Shown here: positions 31,523 through 43,385 of the stretch, piece after piece | Numbering within the stretch: the stretch's first letter is position 1 | How the letters are laid out: the number at the start of each line of letters is the position of its first letter | NCBI RefSeq assembly: GCF_900095885.1 | Contig: NZ_LT615367.1 | Span: 3,782,001 to 3,846,000, forward strand | Reading direction: 5' to 3' | From: Dickeya aquatica | Lineage (GTDB): Bacteria; Pseudomonadota; Gammaproteobacteria; Enterobacterales; Enterobacteriaceae | Length of the DNA stretch: 64,000 nt | Made by a program: the position numbers and the translations under genes | The notes under the pieces: model-generated | What the model was told of the DNA's origin: nothing | Databases searched by the model: none | What the model saw: the letters and a program-made list of their open reading frames with translations, nothing else

Positions 31523-32014
31523 TCAGCGGAATGGCCCGGCCCGAATCCCCTGAATCTGTGATAACCACAGACCGGTGTGATAAGAAGGAGTAACATGGGG
31601 AGGTGCAATGGATGTGCCGGAAAAAACAAGTGGCGTCGCATCGCGCATTAACAGTGCGTTGAGCGTTTCCAGCAATGCCTGATGATGCACTGACGTAACC
31701 TCCGCAACCGTCACCGGGGGAGTCAGTGCAAACGAGAGATGCCGAATAACTGTACGAATGGCATGTTGATGCCAAAAATCGTTACTCAATGACGAGCGAA
31801 GACGAGCGTCTTTTAAGGCAACCAGATCGTGAAGATTAAAATAAGAGGCATGCTGACGGCTAACCGTCGGGGCAGAATTAGGCTCCGTTGAGGTATCACG
31901 CGACTCGGTAAAATTGGCAGGCAGGCCGAGCGTGGCCGCGACCATCCCCAATAGCAGGTGAGGCCAGAAATAACGTCTGCCAAATTGTCGCCAACGATTT
32001 AAAATACCAATCAC
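31523..32014 (-). CDS. secM: Secretion monitor SecM
   Basis: 163 residues from a GTG at 32014 preceded by GGAAAG; from there the sequence matches E. coli SecM (ILNRWRQFGRRYFWPHLLLG). It has a long signal peptide ending near LGLPA, a poorly conserved middle, the conserved DFWHQHAIRTVIRHLSFA, and the arrest segment YHTGLWLSQIQGIRAGP at 145-161. E. coli needs F150, W155, I156, G161-I162-R163-A164-G165 and P166: here F is Y and I156 is L, the rest is kept. Only two residues follow the proline (four in E. coli). Arrest senses SecA-dependent pulling and raises secA translation. The start is divergent from the dciA-like gene, 27 bp away. Confidence 0.94.
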   Translation of the reverse strand: MIGILNRWRQFGRRYFWPHLLLGMVAATLGLPANFTESRDTSTEPNSAPTVSRQHASYFNLHDLVALKDARLRSSLSNDFWHQHAIRTVIRHLSFALTPPVTVAEVTSVHHQALLETLNALLMRDATPLVFSGTSIAPPHVTPSYHTGLWLSQIQGIRAGPFR

Positions 32015-32041
32015 AAGTTTCTTTCCGTCGGAGCCTGCGTT

Positions 32042-32560
32042 ATGCGTGATAACCGTCCACAATCACTGGATTCATTTTTCGATGGCGCATCGCCAACTGC
32101 CTCTGGCCCGCTGCAGGATATTCAACAACGTGCGGTCGCGCTATTAAAACTTAATCGGGCAGTTCAGAGCCTGCTTCCCGCGGCGTTACATCCATTTTGC
32201 CGGGTCGCTAACTATCGGCAGGGAATGCTGATACTGGAAACAACCAGTGCCAACTGGCTAATGCGGTTACGTTATGAGCAACCAACAATATTGTCCGCCC
32301 TGCGCGCACAAATACTACCATCATTGGTCGCAATCGACATCAGGATTAATCCAGCACTGGCCGCAAAAGTGCATGAAAATGAGAGCCACCACATGACAAA
32401 AGCTATCGCCGCAGCAACACCGACAGCACGCATATTGAGTGCACAGAGTGCTGAAATATTAAAGAGTTTGGCAGAACAAAGCCCGGAGGGATTACAGAAA
32501 ATACTAAAACGACTGGCGTCACTGGCCGGAGAGAATACCAGCAACACCTCGTCGTCATAA
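32042..32560 (+). CDS. DciA/DUF721 family protein
   Basis: 172 residues. The N-terminal half carries the DUF721 pattern: a helix LLKLNRAVQSLLPAALHPFC, then RVANYRQGMLILETTSANWLMRLRYEQ, the beta-beta-helix core of the KH-like DciA fold, followed by a basic, flexible C-terminal part. In most bacteria DciA loads the DnaB helicase; Enterobacterales use the phage-derived DnaC, so the role here is unsettled. The start has GGAG about 9 nt upstream. It is divergent from secM (27 bp between start codons) and convergent with lpxC. An older E. coli counterpart is not known to me at this place. Confidence 0.8.
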   Translation: MRDNRPQSLDSFFDGASPTASGPLQDIQQRAVALLKLNRAVQSLLPAALHPFCRVANYRQGMLILETTSANWLMRLRYEQPTILSALRAQILPSLVAIDIRINPALAAKVHENESHHMTKAIAAATPTARILSAQSAEILKSLAEQSPEGLQKILKRLASLAGENTSNTSSS

Positions 32561-32635
32561 ATCACTACAGCACTTATGTTATAAAGATTAACTCTGATGG
32601 CTAATCGCTATAACGTTAAGCTTTCCGTGTGGCAC

Positions 32636-33568
<933 letters not shown>

Positions 33569-33646
33569 TCATCTGAACCTACGGCCTTAGCTTATACCAA
33601 GACCGGCGGCACAGTTTAGCACAAAGAGCGGAGATGCCAACCGACC

Positions 33647-34801
33647 TTAGTCGGCCTGCTTGCGCAGGAAAGCGGGAATATCAAGATAATCCGGCTCTTT
33701 ATTGGGCTGCACGCTCTGATCATTGACGACTTTAGCAGCAGGTTTTTCCTGCGGCAATGGTGCCATGCCATGTTGCTGATAGCGGTGATCCATCACGGGC
33801 TGACTGCTGGTCTGCTTGTTCGTCACCAGCGTAATTTCGGGACGTTTATCCATACCTATACCGGTTGCAACCACCGTGACACGCAGCTCGTCATTCATAT
33901 CCGGGTCGAGCGACGTACCAATTACCACGGTTGCATTATCGGATGCAAAGGCTCGAATGGTATTCCCCACCGTCTCAAATTCATCCAGACGCAAGTCAAA
34001 ACCCGCAGTAATGTTAACCAGCACACCACGGGCACCGGACAGGTCGATGTCTTCAAGTAACGGGCTGGAAATCGCCATTTCTGCGGCTTCTTCGGCACGA
34101 TCTTCACCGCGAGCGACACCAGACCCCATCATGGCATAACCCATTTCAGACATCACGGTTCGCACGTCAGCGAAGTCCACGTTCATCAGGCCTGGGCGAG
34201 TGATCAGTTCAGCAATACCCTGTACCGCACCTTTGAGCACATCGTTAGCGGCACCGAATGCATCCAGCAGAGAGATGCCACGACCCAATACTTTCAGCAG
34301 CTTATCATTCGGGATGGTAATGAGCGAGTCAACGTGTTTGGAAAGCTCGGCAATGCCCTGTTCGGCAAACGCCATGCGCTTTTTACCTTCGAAATTAAAC
34401 GGTTTAGTAACGACGGCAACCGTCAGTATGCCAAGCTCTTTGGCAACTTCTGCGACAACCGGAGCCGCACCCGTCCCGGTACCACCGCCCATTCCGGCAG
34501 CGATAAATACCATGTCTGCGCCTTCCAGGGCTGTACGCAACGCTTCACGGTCTTCCTCAGCAGAATTACGGCCTACCTCAGGGTTCGCTCCCGCGCCCAG
34601 CCCTTTGGTAATGCCGCTACCAATCTGGATTGTCTGACCTACTGCCGTTTTCCTCAGTGCCTGGGCATCGGTGTTAACCGCAAAGAATTCAACACCTTCG
34701 ATGCGTTCACGCACCATGTGTTCGACGGCGTTACCGCCACCGCCACCGACGCCGATGACTTTAATCACCGCGTCGTTGGTCAACTCCATTGGTTCAAACA
34801 T
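33647..34801 (-). CDS. ftsZ: Cell division GTPase FtsZ
   Basis: 384 residues. Tubulin-like; forms the Z ring. The signature GGGTGTG is at 105-111, the T7 synergy loop in [10 protein letters not shown], and the conserved C-terminal peptide [14 protein letters not shown] binds FtsA, ZipA and ZapD. It lies 73 bp after ftsA. Several promoters inside ftsQ and ftsA drive it in E. coli; they were not resolved here. Confidence 0.99.
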   Translation of the reverse strand: MFEPMELTNDAVIKVIGVGGGGGNAVEHMVRERIEGVEFFAVNTDAQALRKTAVGQTIQIGSGITKGLGAGANPEVGRNSAEEDREALRTALEGADMVFIAAGMGGGTGTGAAPVVAEVAKELGILTVAVVTKPFNFEGKKRMAFAEQGIAELSKHVDSLITIPNDKLLKVLGRGISLLDAFGAANDVLKGAVQGIAELITRPGLMNVDFADVRTVMSEMGYAMMGSGVARGEDRAEEAAEMAISSPLLEDIDLSGARGVLVNITAGFDLRLDEFETVGNTIRAFASDNATVVIGTSLDPDMNDELRVTVVATGIGMDKRPEITLVTNKQTSSQPVMDHRYQQHGMAPLPQEKPAAKVVNDQSVQPNKEPDYLDIPAFLRKQAD

Positions 34802-34874
34802 AATCTCTCTCCGTCTTGTGCCTGTGTTACTTCAAGATCAAAAAAGTCGTAATCATGATCTCTTTTGATAATCG

Positions 34875-36131
34875 TCAAAATTCTTTTCTCAGCCAGCTAT
34901 TCAGGCGTTTAAACCAGTTGCTGACCGATGCTCGTTTCTCAACTTCATGTTCACCACTCAGATGAGACTCTTTGCCGTAATGCAGTAACCCTACAGCGGT
35001 TGAATAGTAGGGTTCCTGCGCATAATCCGTTAAGCCTGTAATGTTCAGCGGCTGACCAATACGCACCTGTGTATGAAACACACGCTGTGCACAGGCCGCC
35101 AGCCCGTCAATTTGCGCAGCACCGCCAGTCAGTACGATACCGGCTGCCAGATGGTGCTTAACGCCCTGCTGACGCAATTGCTCCTGCAATTGCAACAGCT
35201 CTTCATTGACCAGGTTCAGCAATTCGGTATAACGCGGCTCAATCACTTCAGCCAGTGTCTGACGTTGCAGACTACGAGGAGGTCTTCCGCCTACACTCGG
35301 TACTTCTACGGTTTCATCCTTGCTGACAATCGAACCGAGCGCGCAGCCATAACGCACTTTGATGGCTTCTGCATCCGTCGGCGGCGTGCCAAACGCGTAG
35401 GCTATATCGCTGGTGACAACGTTACCAGCATACGGAATCACTTTTGTGTGGCGTAACGCACCACCGGTATACACCGCCATATCCATGGTGCCACCGCCGA
35501 TATCCACCACACAGACACCTAACTCCCGTTCATCTTCGGTCAGCACCGCATAACTGGAGGCAAGGCCGGCAAAAATCAGTTGATCCACCTTCAAGCCACA
35601 GCGTTCTACTGCCTTGACGATATTCTTCGCCATATCATTATGGCAGGTGATTAGATGCACCTTGGCCTGCATTCGAACGCCGGATAAACCGACCGGATTT
35701 TTAATCCCTTCCTGATAATCAATCGCGTACTCCTGCGGAATAACATGCAAGATACGATGTTCGTCACGAACGCGGACAGATTTGGCCGTATGCACCACGC
35801 TTTCCACGTCATCCTGTGTGACTTCCTCTTCCGAGATAGGCACCATGCCAATCTCGTTTTGGCAACTGATGTGCTTGCCTGACAATGCCAGATACACCGA
35901 AGAGATCTGGCAGTCTGCCATCAGCTCCGCCTGATCGATGGCGCGCTGTACACACTTGACCACCGACTCCAAATCATTAACACCACCTTTATCCATACCC
36001 CGGGATGGGCAACTGCCCACGCCGATGATATTGATCATGCCATCTGGCAGAACCTCACCAACCAGTGCAGCGACTTTCGCTGTCCCGATTTCCAGCCCAA
36101 CTACCAGTTTTCTGTCCGTCGACTTGATCAT
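34875..36131 (-). CDS. ftsA: Cell division protein FtsA
   Basis: 418 residues. Actin-like membrane tether for FtsZ. The phosphate loop [16 protein letters not shown] and [11 protein letters not shown] mark the ATPase fold, with the 1C subdomain between. The last residues [16 protein letters not shown] form the amphipathic membrane-targeting helix. Its start overlaps ftsQ (ATGA). Confidence 0.98.
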   Translation of the reverse strand: MIKSTDRKLVVGLEIGTAKVAALVGEVLPDGMINIIGVGSCPSRGMDKGGVNDLESVVKCVQRAIDQAELMADCQISSVYLALSGKHISCQNEIGMVPISEEEVTQDDVESVVHTAKSVRVRDEHRILHVIPQEYAIDYQEGIKNPVGLSGVRMQAKVHLITCHNDMAKNIVKAVERCGLKVDQLIFAGLASSYAVLTEDERELGVCVVDIGGGTMDMAVYTGGALRHTKVIPYAGNVVTSDIAYAFGTPPTDAEAIKVRYGCALGSIVSKDETVEVPSVGGRPPRSLQRQTLAEVIEPRYTELLNLVNEELLQLQEQLRQQGVKHHLAAGIVLTGGAAQIDGLAACAQRVFHTQVRIGQPLNITGLTDYAQEPYYSTAVGLLHYGKESHLSGEHEVEKRASVSNWFKRLNSWLRKEF

Positions 36132-36982
36132 TGCTGTTTAGCCTGTGCCTGATTCTGTTGCTGATTACCGTTCTTTTGCTGATCAATGTCTTTTTGCTGA
36201 TCAATAAATGCCGGGCTCCACCCTACCGCAGCGCCGGTGTCATAGCGTAAATCGACATAATTAACCCGCTTGTTTTCCGTCTGAGCCTGCCGTTGTAACA
36301 ACGCATACAGTTCCAGAAAACGCGCCAGTCGCCGACTGCGATCATCTCGCCCCAGATTAAGGCGGACATCATCTTCTAATCCAACCTGCCATGAGTGACG
36401 CGCGGTCATCGCCACCATCTTCACGACAAATTTGCCTGCCGCCAGGGTCTGGCTGATTTCGCGGTATCCCTCAAGCACGTCGTCTTCACTGCCTTCAGGG
36501 CCATACAGCATCGGCATTTTTTTATTACCGACCCGCTCGGCTGGCACACTGAACGTGTTCCCGTCACTATCGACCATTAACTGGTCATTCCAACGCGCAA
36601 ACGGAATATATTCAACCAGATGAATCTTTAATTCATCCGGCCATTGCTTGCGTACACTGGCCTGTTTAATCCAGGGCAAGCGTTCAATCTGCTGCTGGAT
36701 GACATTCACATCCTGTGTCATAAACGTTCCTGGCGGGCCCAATGACAAGATCGCCTGACGAATATCGTCGTTGGTGGTGTAGTGCCTCTCACCTGTGACC
36801 ACCAGCCTGGAGAGCGGCAGACGGCTGGCATCTTTCATCCAGCCCAGTACCATCCAACTGCCCCACAGGATGGTACCCAACACCATCAGCAGGAAAATCA
36901 TCCCGGCCAGTTGACCACCATTACTGCGTCGTGCGCCTTTTTCCGGCTCACGCCCGTGTGTATTTAACGCCGCCTGCGACAT
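36128..36982 (-). CDS. ftsQ: Cell division protein FtsQ
   Basis: 284 residues from MSQAALNT, the conserved start. A short cytoplasmic tail, one membrane helix (about 25-47), a POTRA domain beginning [19 protein letters not shown] and a beta domain follow in the periplasm; it bridges FtsB/FtsL to the divisome. The tail ends in a Gln-rich stretch. The ribosome site is weak, as in E. coli, where translation is coupled to ddlB; here ddlB is absent, but the TAG-T-ATG junction is kept. Confidence 0.96.
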   Translation of the reverse strand: MSQAALNTHGREPEKGARRSNGGQLAGMIFLLMVLGTILWGSWMVLGWMKDASRLPLSRLVVTGERHYTTNDDIRQAILSLGPPGTFMTQDVNVIQQQIERLPWIKQASVRKQWPDELKIHLVEYIPFARWNDQLMVDSDGNTFSVPAERVGNKKMPMLYGPEGSEDDVLEGYREISQTLAAGKFVVKMVAMTARHSWQVGLEDDVRLNLGRDDRSRRLARFLELYALLQRQAQTENKRVNYVDLRYDTGAAVGWSPAFIDQQKDIDQQKNGNQQQNQAQAKQQ

Positions 36983-37173
36983 ACTAATCAGCCAATTCCG
37001 CAATACATGCGCGGCGATACCCCGGCTTCTTTCGGGGTTGAGCGCGTGAAGCCCGCGTTATGGCTCTGCATCGTTCGGCCTCCTCCCGCCTGCTGTGCAT
37101 CGGGTCGCTGACGATGAAGACAGCCAATATCGGTTTGCTTTATTACTGCCATCACGCGCTCGTTTTCCCATGC
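36983..37173 (-). pseudogene. ddlB: ddlB deletion scar between murC and ftsQ
   Basis: In E. coli and relatives ddlB (about 306 codons) fills this place. Here only 191 bp separate the murC stop from the ftsQ start. On the minus strand the last triplets before ftsQ read GAA TTG GCT GAT TAG (ELAD stop), then one T and the ftsQ ATG: the same end (ELAD) and the same stop-T-ATG spacing as E. coli ddlB-ftsQ. Further upstream, similarity fades. Two short frames with no known relatives exist in the scar, one of 54 codons (MAVIKQTD start) holding an internal ATG with GGAGGAGG about 7 nt before it. The remnant reading is an inference from the short match plus synteny. Confidence 0.55.
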
Positions 37174-38634
37174 TCAGTCTTTGGTTATAGGCTGTAGACG
37201 GCTTTCCGCCAGCCGACGCGCCAGTTTACCGATGTTACCGGCACCCTGTACCAGTATCAGGTCGTCACCCTGTAATGCCTGCGCCAGCAATTCCGGTAAC
37301 GCTTCCACGTCAGGCACCATAATCGGGTCTATTTTTCCACGCCCACGAATCGTACGACACAGTGAGCGGCTATCCGCCCCAGGGATTGGCGCTTCACCGG
37401 CCGGGTAGACATCCAGCATCAGTAACACATCCACCTGAGATAAAACATGCGCAAAATCATCGTACAGGTCACGGGTACGGGTATAACGATGCGGCTGGAA
37501 AATCATCACCAGCCGTTTATCCGGCCAACCCGCTCGCGCCGCTTTAACGGTCGCATCAACCTCGGTCGGATGATGCCCGTAGTCATCCACCAGCATGGCA
37601 GTACCGCTTTTGCCATTCACCGGCAACAGCGGAAACTCACCCAGAAAGTCAAAGCGCCGCCCGGTACCCTGAAAACGCGCCAGCGCTCGCAAAATCGCTT
37701 CGTCGTCAATGCCCTCTTCCGTCGCCACCGCAACTGCGGCCGCGGCATTCAACGCGTTATGACGCCCTGGTGCGTTCAGTGTCACGTTCAATAGCGGTTT
37801 CCCCTGGCGCGCCAGGGTAAACATGCCTTGTGCACCCACCTGACGGTAATCCGCCACGCGCACATCCGCATTGTCACTGAACCCATAGGTTGTGATGTGG
37901 CGGCCGACACGCGGCAGCAACTCACGGATCACCGCATCATCAAGGCACATCACCGCATGCCCGTAAAAAGGCAGGTTGTGCAGGAAATTGATGAACGTCT
38001 GCTTGAGGTTCTCAAAATCGCCCTGATAGGTGTCCATATGGTCGGCTTCAATATTGGTGACAATAGCGACCATCGGCTGCAAATGCAGGAAGGACGCGTC
38101 ACTTTCATCAGCTTCAGCGATAAGAAAGCGGCTTGAGCCCAAACGGGCATGTGTACCCGCCGCTTTCACCAGCCCGCCATTGACAAAAGTCGGGTCTAAT
38201 CCGGCTTCGGCATAGATACTCGTGACCATTGCCGTCGTCGTGGTTTTACCGTGCGTGCCCGCAACTGCAATGCCATGACGAAAGCGCATCAATTCTGCCA
38301 GCATTTCTGCACGACGAATCACTGGAATACGGGCCTCATGAGCCGCGATAATCTCCGGGTTGTCGGCTGTAATCGCACTGGACACCACGACCACACTTGC
38401 GTTATTCACATTTTCCGGGCGGTGATGAAAATAAATTTGTGCGCCCAAATCGCTCAGTTGCTGCGTGACCGCATTCGGTGCCAGATCAGAACCGCTTATT
38501 TCATAGCCTTCATTCGCCAGCACCTCAGCTATGCCGCCCATACCCGCGCCGCCGATGCCGACAAAATGGATGTGCCGGACGCGGTGCATCTCGGGCACGA
38601 TGGAACGCAGTTTCGCCAGTTCTTGAGTATTCAC
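37174..38634 (-). CDS. murC: UDP-N-acetylmuramate--L-alanine ligase
   Basis: 486 residues. Adds L-Ala to UDP-MurNAc in cytoplasmic peptidoglycan synthesis. [16 protein letters not shown] binds the UDP substrate, [12 protein letters not shown] is the ATP loop, and [10 protein letters not shown] the C-terminal domain signature. It lies 48 bp after murG and is the last intact mur gene before the ddlB scar. Confidence 0.98.
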   Translation of the reverse strand: MNTQELAKLRSIVPEMHRVRHIHFVGIGGAGMGGIAEVLANEGYEISGSDLAPNAVTQQLSDLGAQIYFHHRPENVNNASVVVVSSAITADNPEIIAAHEARIPVIRRAEMLAELMRFRHGIAVAGTHGKTTTTAMVTSIYAEAGLDPTFVNGGLVKAAGTHARLGSSRFLIAEADESDASFLHLQPMVAIVTNIEADHMDTYQGDFENLKQTFINFLHNLPFYGHAVMCLDDAVIRELLPRVGRHITTYGFSDNADVRVADYRQVGAQGMFTLARQGKPLLNVTLNAPGRHNALNAAAAVAVATEEGIDDEAILRALARFQGTGRRFDFLGEFPLLPVNGKSGTAMLVDDYGHHPTEVDATVKAARAGWPDKRLVMIFQPHRYTRTRDLYDDFAHVLSQVDVLLMLDVYPAGEAPIPGADSRSLCRTIRGRGKIDPIMVPDVEALPELLAQALQGDDLILVQGAGNIGKLARRLAESRLQPITKD

Positions 38635-38682
38635 TATTGTTATCGCAACCTACATCAACGCCGGACTTCTCCGGCCATATCA

Positions 38683-39774
38683 TTAATTCTGTGCAGAACG
38701 GGGCGGGTTTGCTATCGCTGCGGCGATAACGTACCCGGCCACCCTCTGCGTCGCATCGGGGATCGCTACTGTCCGGGCCCGTTGTGCCATGTCACACAGC
38801 GTGGCGCGATCCCAGCCAGACAAAACCGCGCTTAACGCCTCAACGCTAAGATCAGCCTGCTCGATAATTTTTGCCGCGCCCGCCTTCTCCAGCGGTAAAG
38901 CATTCCAATACTGCTGGCGGTCTTTATGCTGGAAGGGAACAAACAGTGCCGGTAAACCTGCGGCGGCAACTTCACTGACGGTCAACGCGCCAGAGCGGCA
39001 TACCACGACATCAGCCCAGGCATAAGCCTCGGCCATGTCATCAATAAATTCGCTAATACGATGCTGTGCCTGCCCGCTATGAGCATAGGCCGCCTGCACC
39101 TCGGCCTTAGCCCCTTTGCCTGTCTGGTGCCAGATAGTCACCGTCTCACCCAGTTTTGCCGCCACGCCAGGTAGCGTTTGATTGAGCACGCGGGCCCCCT
39201 GGCTCCCACCGACCACCAGCACGCGCACCGGGCCGTGACGATCGGCCAGCCGTTGTTCGGGAGTGGGGAGCGCCAGCACATCGGTACGTACCGGATTCCC
39301 CACAACCTCTGCATCAGGAAAAGCACCGGGAAACGCCTGTAATACATGGGTGGCAATACGTGAAAGCCAGCGATTAGTCAGACCTGCAATGCCATTTTGC
39401 TCATGCAGAACCACCGGCACACCGCATAACCAGGCAGCGATACCGCCGGGGCCAGACACATACCCCCCCATGCCCAGCACGACATCCGGCTGATAACGCT
39501 GTATTATCGCCCGAGCCTGTCTCACCGCGCGAAAAATACGCACCGGGGCGAGCAACAGCGCCGCCAACCCTTTGCCTCTCAGGCCGGAAATACGAATAAA
39601 GTCGATATCAATGCCGTGTTTAGGCACCAGTTCGGCTTCCATTCTGTCAGCGGTACCAAGCCAGCGCACCTGCCAGCCCTGCGCCATCAGGTGTTGCGCA
39701 ACAGCAAGACCGGGGAACACATGCCCACCGGTTCCGCCCGCCATCACCATCAAACGCTTGCCTTTGCCACTCAT
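38683..39774 (-). CDS. murG: Lipid II synthase MurG
   Basis: 363 residues, a peripheral membrane GT-B glycosyltransferase that adds GlcNAc to lipid [15 protein letters not shown] is the conserved N-terminal loop, GGSQGAR and the UDP-GlcNAc site [29 protein letters not shown] follow in segments. It overlaps ftsW by 4 bp. Confidence 0.98.
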   Translation of the reverse strand: MSGKGKRLMVMAGGTGGHVFPGLAVAQHLMAQGWQVRWLGTADRMEAELVPKHGIDIDFIRISGLRGKGLAALLLAPVRIFRAVRQARAIIQRYQPDVVLGMGGYVSGPGGIAAWLCGVPVVLHEQNGIAGLTNRWLSRIATHVLQAFPGAFPDAEVVGNPVRTDVLALPTPEQRLADRHGPVRVLVVGGSQGARVLNQTLPGVAAKLGETVTIWHQTGKGAKAEVQAAYAHSGQAQHRISEFIDDMAEAYAWADVVVCRSGALTVSEVAAAGLPALFVPFQHKDRQQYWNALPLEKAGAAKIIEQADLSVEALSAVLSGWDRATLCDMAQRARTVAIPDATQRVAGYVIAAAIANPPRSAQN

Positions 39775-40973
39775 CGGGCACTCCTCGTAAACGCCTGCGC
39801 GTTGGCCAGGCGCGTTTCATAATCAATACGCAACAACAACACGATGGCCGTTGACATAATCAACAAACTGGAACCACCGTAACTGATGAGCGGCAGTGTT
39901 AACCCTTTGGTGGGCAGCATGCCCGCCGCGGCACCAACATTCACCAGCGTCTGAAAACTAAACCAAATCCCTATCGAACAGGCCAGAAAACCGGAAAAAC
40001 GCTGATCGATTTCCAGCGCCCGCCGCCCGATGGACATCGCCCGAAAAGCGACGAAGAATATCATTAACAATGCCAAAACCACACCGATATAGCCCAGCTC
40101 CTCTCCCAGAATGGAGAAAATAAAGTCAGTGTGCGCTTCGGGCAGGTATTCCAGCTTCTGGATGGAATTTCCCAGCCCCTGCCCCCACAATTCTCCGCGG
40201 CCAAAGGCCATCAAAGACTGGGTGAGCTGATAGCCACTGCCAAACGGGTCATCCCACGGGTTCCAGAATGAGGTGACACGACGTACACGGTAAGGTTCGG
40301 CAATAATCAGCAGCCCTACCGCAAACGCGCCACACCCAATAATCGCCAAAAACTGCCACAGCTTGGCACCCGCCAGAAACAGCATCGCCAGCGTGGTAAT
40401 AAACAGCACCACCACCGTTCCTAAATCCGGCTGAGCCAGCAGCAGCACCGCCAGCACCACCATGACGCCCATCGGTTTGCAAAAGCCCCAAAAGTTGCTG
40501 CGAACTTCATCGACTTTGCGCACCATATAGCTCGAGAGGTAGCAAAACAGCGAAAGCTTTGATAATTCAGCGGGCTGAATACGCAGCGGGCCAAGTGAAA
40601 TCCAGCGTGATGCCCCATTGACCGAGCTGCCAACCACCAGCACCACCAGCAGCATCACGATGGATGCCAGCAGCAGCACTATGCTATAACGCTGCCAGAC
40701 CTCCATCGGCACTCTCATCGTCACCAGCGATAAGCCAAATGCCAGACCGAGATAAAGAGCATCGCGCTTGGCGAATAAAAAGGGATCGCTGGCTAATCGT
40801 TGCCCGACCGGCATGGATGCCGACGTCACCATCACAAAACCGATCACCGCCAATCCCAGGGTCAGCCATAATAGCGTCCGGTCATACAGCACGGTGCTGA
40901 GGGTATCGCTTTCACGCGTCCCCATGACCCAGCGTTTCAGACGCTCAATGACACTGGCCCCGATAATGCGCAT
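39771..40973 (-). CDS. ftsW: Septal peptidoglycan polymerase FtsW
   Basis: 400 residues, a SEDS-family glycosyltransferase with about ten membrane helices. [10 protein letters not shown] carries the region around the catalytic Asp-loop, and [10 protein letters not shown] is the SEDS signature near the C-terminus. Slightly shorter at its N-terminus than E. coli FtsW (414 aa). It works with FtsI, encoded in the same cluster. It overlaps murD by one base. Confidence 0.97.
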   Translation of the reverse strand: MRIIGASVIERLKRWVMGTRESDTLSTVLYDRTLLWLTLGLAVIGFVMVTSASMPVGQRLASDPFLFAKRDALYLGLAFGLSLVTMRVPMEVWQRYSIVLLLASIVMLLVVLVVGSSVNGASRWISLGPLRIQPAELSKLSLFCYLSSYMVRKVDEVRSNFWGFCKPMGVMVVLAVLLLAQPDLGTVVVLFITTLAMLFLAGAKLWQFLAIIGCGAFAVGLLIIAEPYRVRRVTSFWNPWDDPFGSGYQLTQSLMAFGRGELWGQGLGNSIQKLEYLPEAHTDFIFSILGEELGYIGVVLALLMIFFVAFRAMSIGRRALEIDQRFSGFLACSIGIWFSFQTLVNVGAAAGMLPTKGLTLPLISYGGSSLLIMSTAIVLLLRIDYETRLANAQAFTRSAR

Positions 40974-42286
40974 TATCCCAGCTCCTGCGCCAAACGGGCG
41001 AACTCATCACCGCGTTGCTCAAAACTGCGAAACTGATCCAGGCTGGCACAGGCTGGCGAGAGCAGTACCATGTCACCGGGATGCAGACGGCTGGCAATCA
41101 GGTGCATGGACTGCGCCATGGTTTCTGTCTGATCGGCAATGTCAGGGCGCAGCGCCGCCAGTTGGGCACCATCACGCCCGAAGCAGTAGAGCCGCAGGCT
41201 ATCACCTTGCAGGTAGCGCAATAACGGCGAGAAATCCGCGGATTTACCATCACCACCGAGTAATAAGTGCAAGGTGCCATCGATATGCAGGCCACTGAGT
41301 GCGGCTTCGGTGCTGCCGACATTGGTGGCTTTCGAGTCATTCACCCAACGCACACCCTGGCGCTCAAGCACCAGTTGAAAACGGTGCGGCAGGCCGGTAA
41401 ACGTGGTCAGGGCCGTCAGCGCCGACGCGCGCGGAATGCGAACGGCATCAGCCAACGCTAACGCAGCCAGTGCATTGGTATAGTTATGCTGGCCGACCAG
41501 TTTGATCTCACGGGTATTTAGTACCCGCTCACCGTTCACGCGCAGCCAGGTCTCCCCCTGCTGGCGATTGAGGTGATAATTGCCGACATCCACACCGAAA
41601 CTCAGGCAACGTGCATCCGCACCGCGTACCGGCATGGTTAACGCATCATCGGCATTCACAATGCAGACACCCGCCTGCTCATAGATGCGTAACTTGGCAG
41701 CCCGGTACTGCTGTAACCCCAGCGGATAGCGGTTGGTATGATCTTCGGTTACATTCAGAATCGTGGCCGCTGCCGCACGCAGGCTGTAGGTGGTTTCCAG
41801 TTGAAAACTCGACAGCTCCAGCACATACAACTGGCATTCCTGCTTGAGTAATTCCAGCGCCGGAACGCCAATTATTCCCCCCACACCCACCGCCCAACCA
41901 GCCGCTCGCGCCATTTCCCCCACCAGCGTGGTCACGGTACTTTTACCGTTAGAACCGGTGATGGCAACAATCGGGGCCTGTGCTTCACGGCAGAACAGCT
42001 CGATATCGCCAATGATTTCAATCCCCGCTTGCGCCGCCTCACAGAGCAATGGCGTGGCCAGCGCAATACCCGGGCTTGCCACAATCAAGTCGGCTGAGAG
42101 CACCCACGTCTCATTAAGGCTACCGAGGTGGCGCTCGACATTGGCAGGTAACTTATCAAGGCCTGGTGGACTGATACGGGTATCTACCACGCGCGGCACA
42201 ACGCCTCGCGCCAGGAAAAAATCAACACAGGAAAGCCCGGTGAGGCCCAACCCGATAATGACAACCTTTCTACCCTGATAGTCCAT
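40973..42286 (-). CDS. murD: UDP-N-acetylmuramoylalanine--D-glutamate ligase
   Basis: 437 residues, close to E. coli (438). Adds D-Glu. [14 protein letters not shown] is the UDP-binding loop, [11 protein letters not shown] the P-loop and the C-terminal [12 protein letters not shown] the family end. It lies 16 bp after mraY. Confidence 0.98.
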   Translation of the reverse strand: MDYQGRKVVIIGLGLTGLSCVDFFLARGVVPRVVDTRISPPGLDKLPANVERHLGSLNETWVLSADLIVASPGIALATPLLCEAAQAGIEIIGDIELFCREAQAPIVAITGSNGKSTVTTLVGEMARAAGWAVGVGGIIGVPALELLKQECQLYVLELSSFQLETTYSLRAAAATILNVTEDHTNRYPLGLQQYRAAKLRIYEQAGVCIVNADDALTMPVRGADARCLSFGVDVGNYHLNRQQGETWLRVNGERVLNTREIKLVGQHNYTNALAALALADAVRIPRASALTALTTFTGLPHRFQLVLERQGVRWVNDSKATNVGSTEAALSGLHIDGTLHLLLGGDGKSADFSPLLRYLQGDSLRLYCFGRDGAQLAALRPDIADQTETMAQSMHLIASRLHPGDMVLLSPACASLDQFRSFEQRGDEFARLAQELG

Positions 42287-42302
42287 GTTTACCGTACCTT
42301 AT

Positions 42303-43385
42303 TTACCGTACCTTGAGCGTGACCAGACCGATGAGCATCAGCATCAGCGAAATAATCCAGAACCGTACAATCACCCGGGGTTCCGGCCATCCTTTAAGTT
42401 CATAATGGTGGTGGATAGGAGCCATACGGAAAATCCGCTGGCCGCGCAGCTTGAAAGAACCGACCTGCAAAATAACCGACAGGGTTTCCACCACAAAAAC
42501 GCCACCCATAATCACCAGCAGGAACTCCTGACGCAGCAGCACCGCAATCGTTCCCAACGCACCACCGAGCGCCAGTGAGCCGACATCCCCCATGAAGACC
42601 TGGGCCGGATAGGTGTTAAACCACAGAAAGCCAAGGCCGGCACCGACAATCGCGGTACACACCACCACCAGTTCACTGGCGTGGCGAATGTAGGGGATAT
42701 GCAGATAACTGGCGAAATTCATGTTACCGGTGGCCCAGGCCACCAGCGCAAACCCGGCGGCGACAAACACGGTCGGCATAATCGCCAGCCCGTCGAGGCC
42801 ATCGGTCAGGTTCACTGCGTTACTGGTGCCGACGATGACAAAATACGCCAGTAAAATGTAGAGCAACCCTAACTGTGGCATCACATCTTTGAAGAACGGC
42901 ACCACCAGTTGCGTTGCCGGCGTACCTTTGCCAATGGCATACATAGAAAATGCCACCGTCAGCGCCAGCACTGACTGCCAGAAATATTTCCAGCGCGCAA
43001 TCAGCCCTTTGGTGTCTTTACGCACCACTTTGCGGTAATCATCGACAAACCCGACAATGCCATAACCGATTAACACCAACAGCACACACCAGACGTAGGG
43101 GTTGGCAAGGTTGACCCACAACAACACCGAGACAATGATTGAGGCCAGGATCATCACCCCGCCCATCGTTGGCGTACCACGTTTGCTGAAATGAGACTCA
43201 GGCCCTTCACTGCGTACCACCTGGCCTATCTGCAAGCGCTGTAGCCAGGCAATCAAATGCGGCCCCATCCATAGCGAAATCATTAATGCCGTCAGCAGGC
43301 TGACAATGGCCCGGAACGTCAGGTAAGAGAAGACGTTAAAGCCGGAATAATACTTGACCAGATGCTCGGCCAGCCAAACTAACAT
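42303..43385 (-). CDS. mraY: Phospho-N-acetylmuramoyl-pentapeptide transferase
   Basis: 360 residues, ten membrane helices; makes lipid I on the inner face of the membrane. Catalytic acidic residues are in FVDDYRK and [10 protein letters not shown], and MAPIHHHYE is the histidine motif. It overlaps murF by 7 bp. Confidence 0.98.
   Translation of the reverse strand: MLVWLAEHLVKYYSGFNVFSYLTFRAIVSLLTALMISLWMGPHLIAWLQRLQIGQVVRSEGPESHFSKRGTPTMGGVMILASIIVSVLLWVNLANPYVWCVLLVLIGYGIVGFVDDYRKVVRKDTKGLIARWKYFWQSVLALTVAFSMYAIGKGTPATQLVVPFFKDVMPQLGLLYILLAYFVIVGTSNAVNLTDGLDGLAIMPTVFVAAGFALVAWATGNMNFASYLHIPYIRHASELVVVCTAIVGAGLGFLWFNTYPAQVFMGDVGSLALGGALGTIAVLLRQEFLLVIMGGVFVVETLSVILQVGSFKLRGQRIFRMAPIHHHYELKGWPEPRVIVRFWIISLMLMLIGLVTLKVR

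Noticed and set aside
31443..31775. 110-codon frame overlapping the end of secM
   Set aside because: It is a shifted reading of secM; the secM frame carries the conserved arrest motif.
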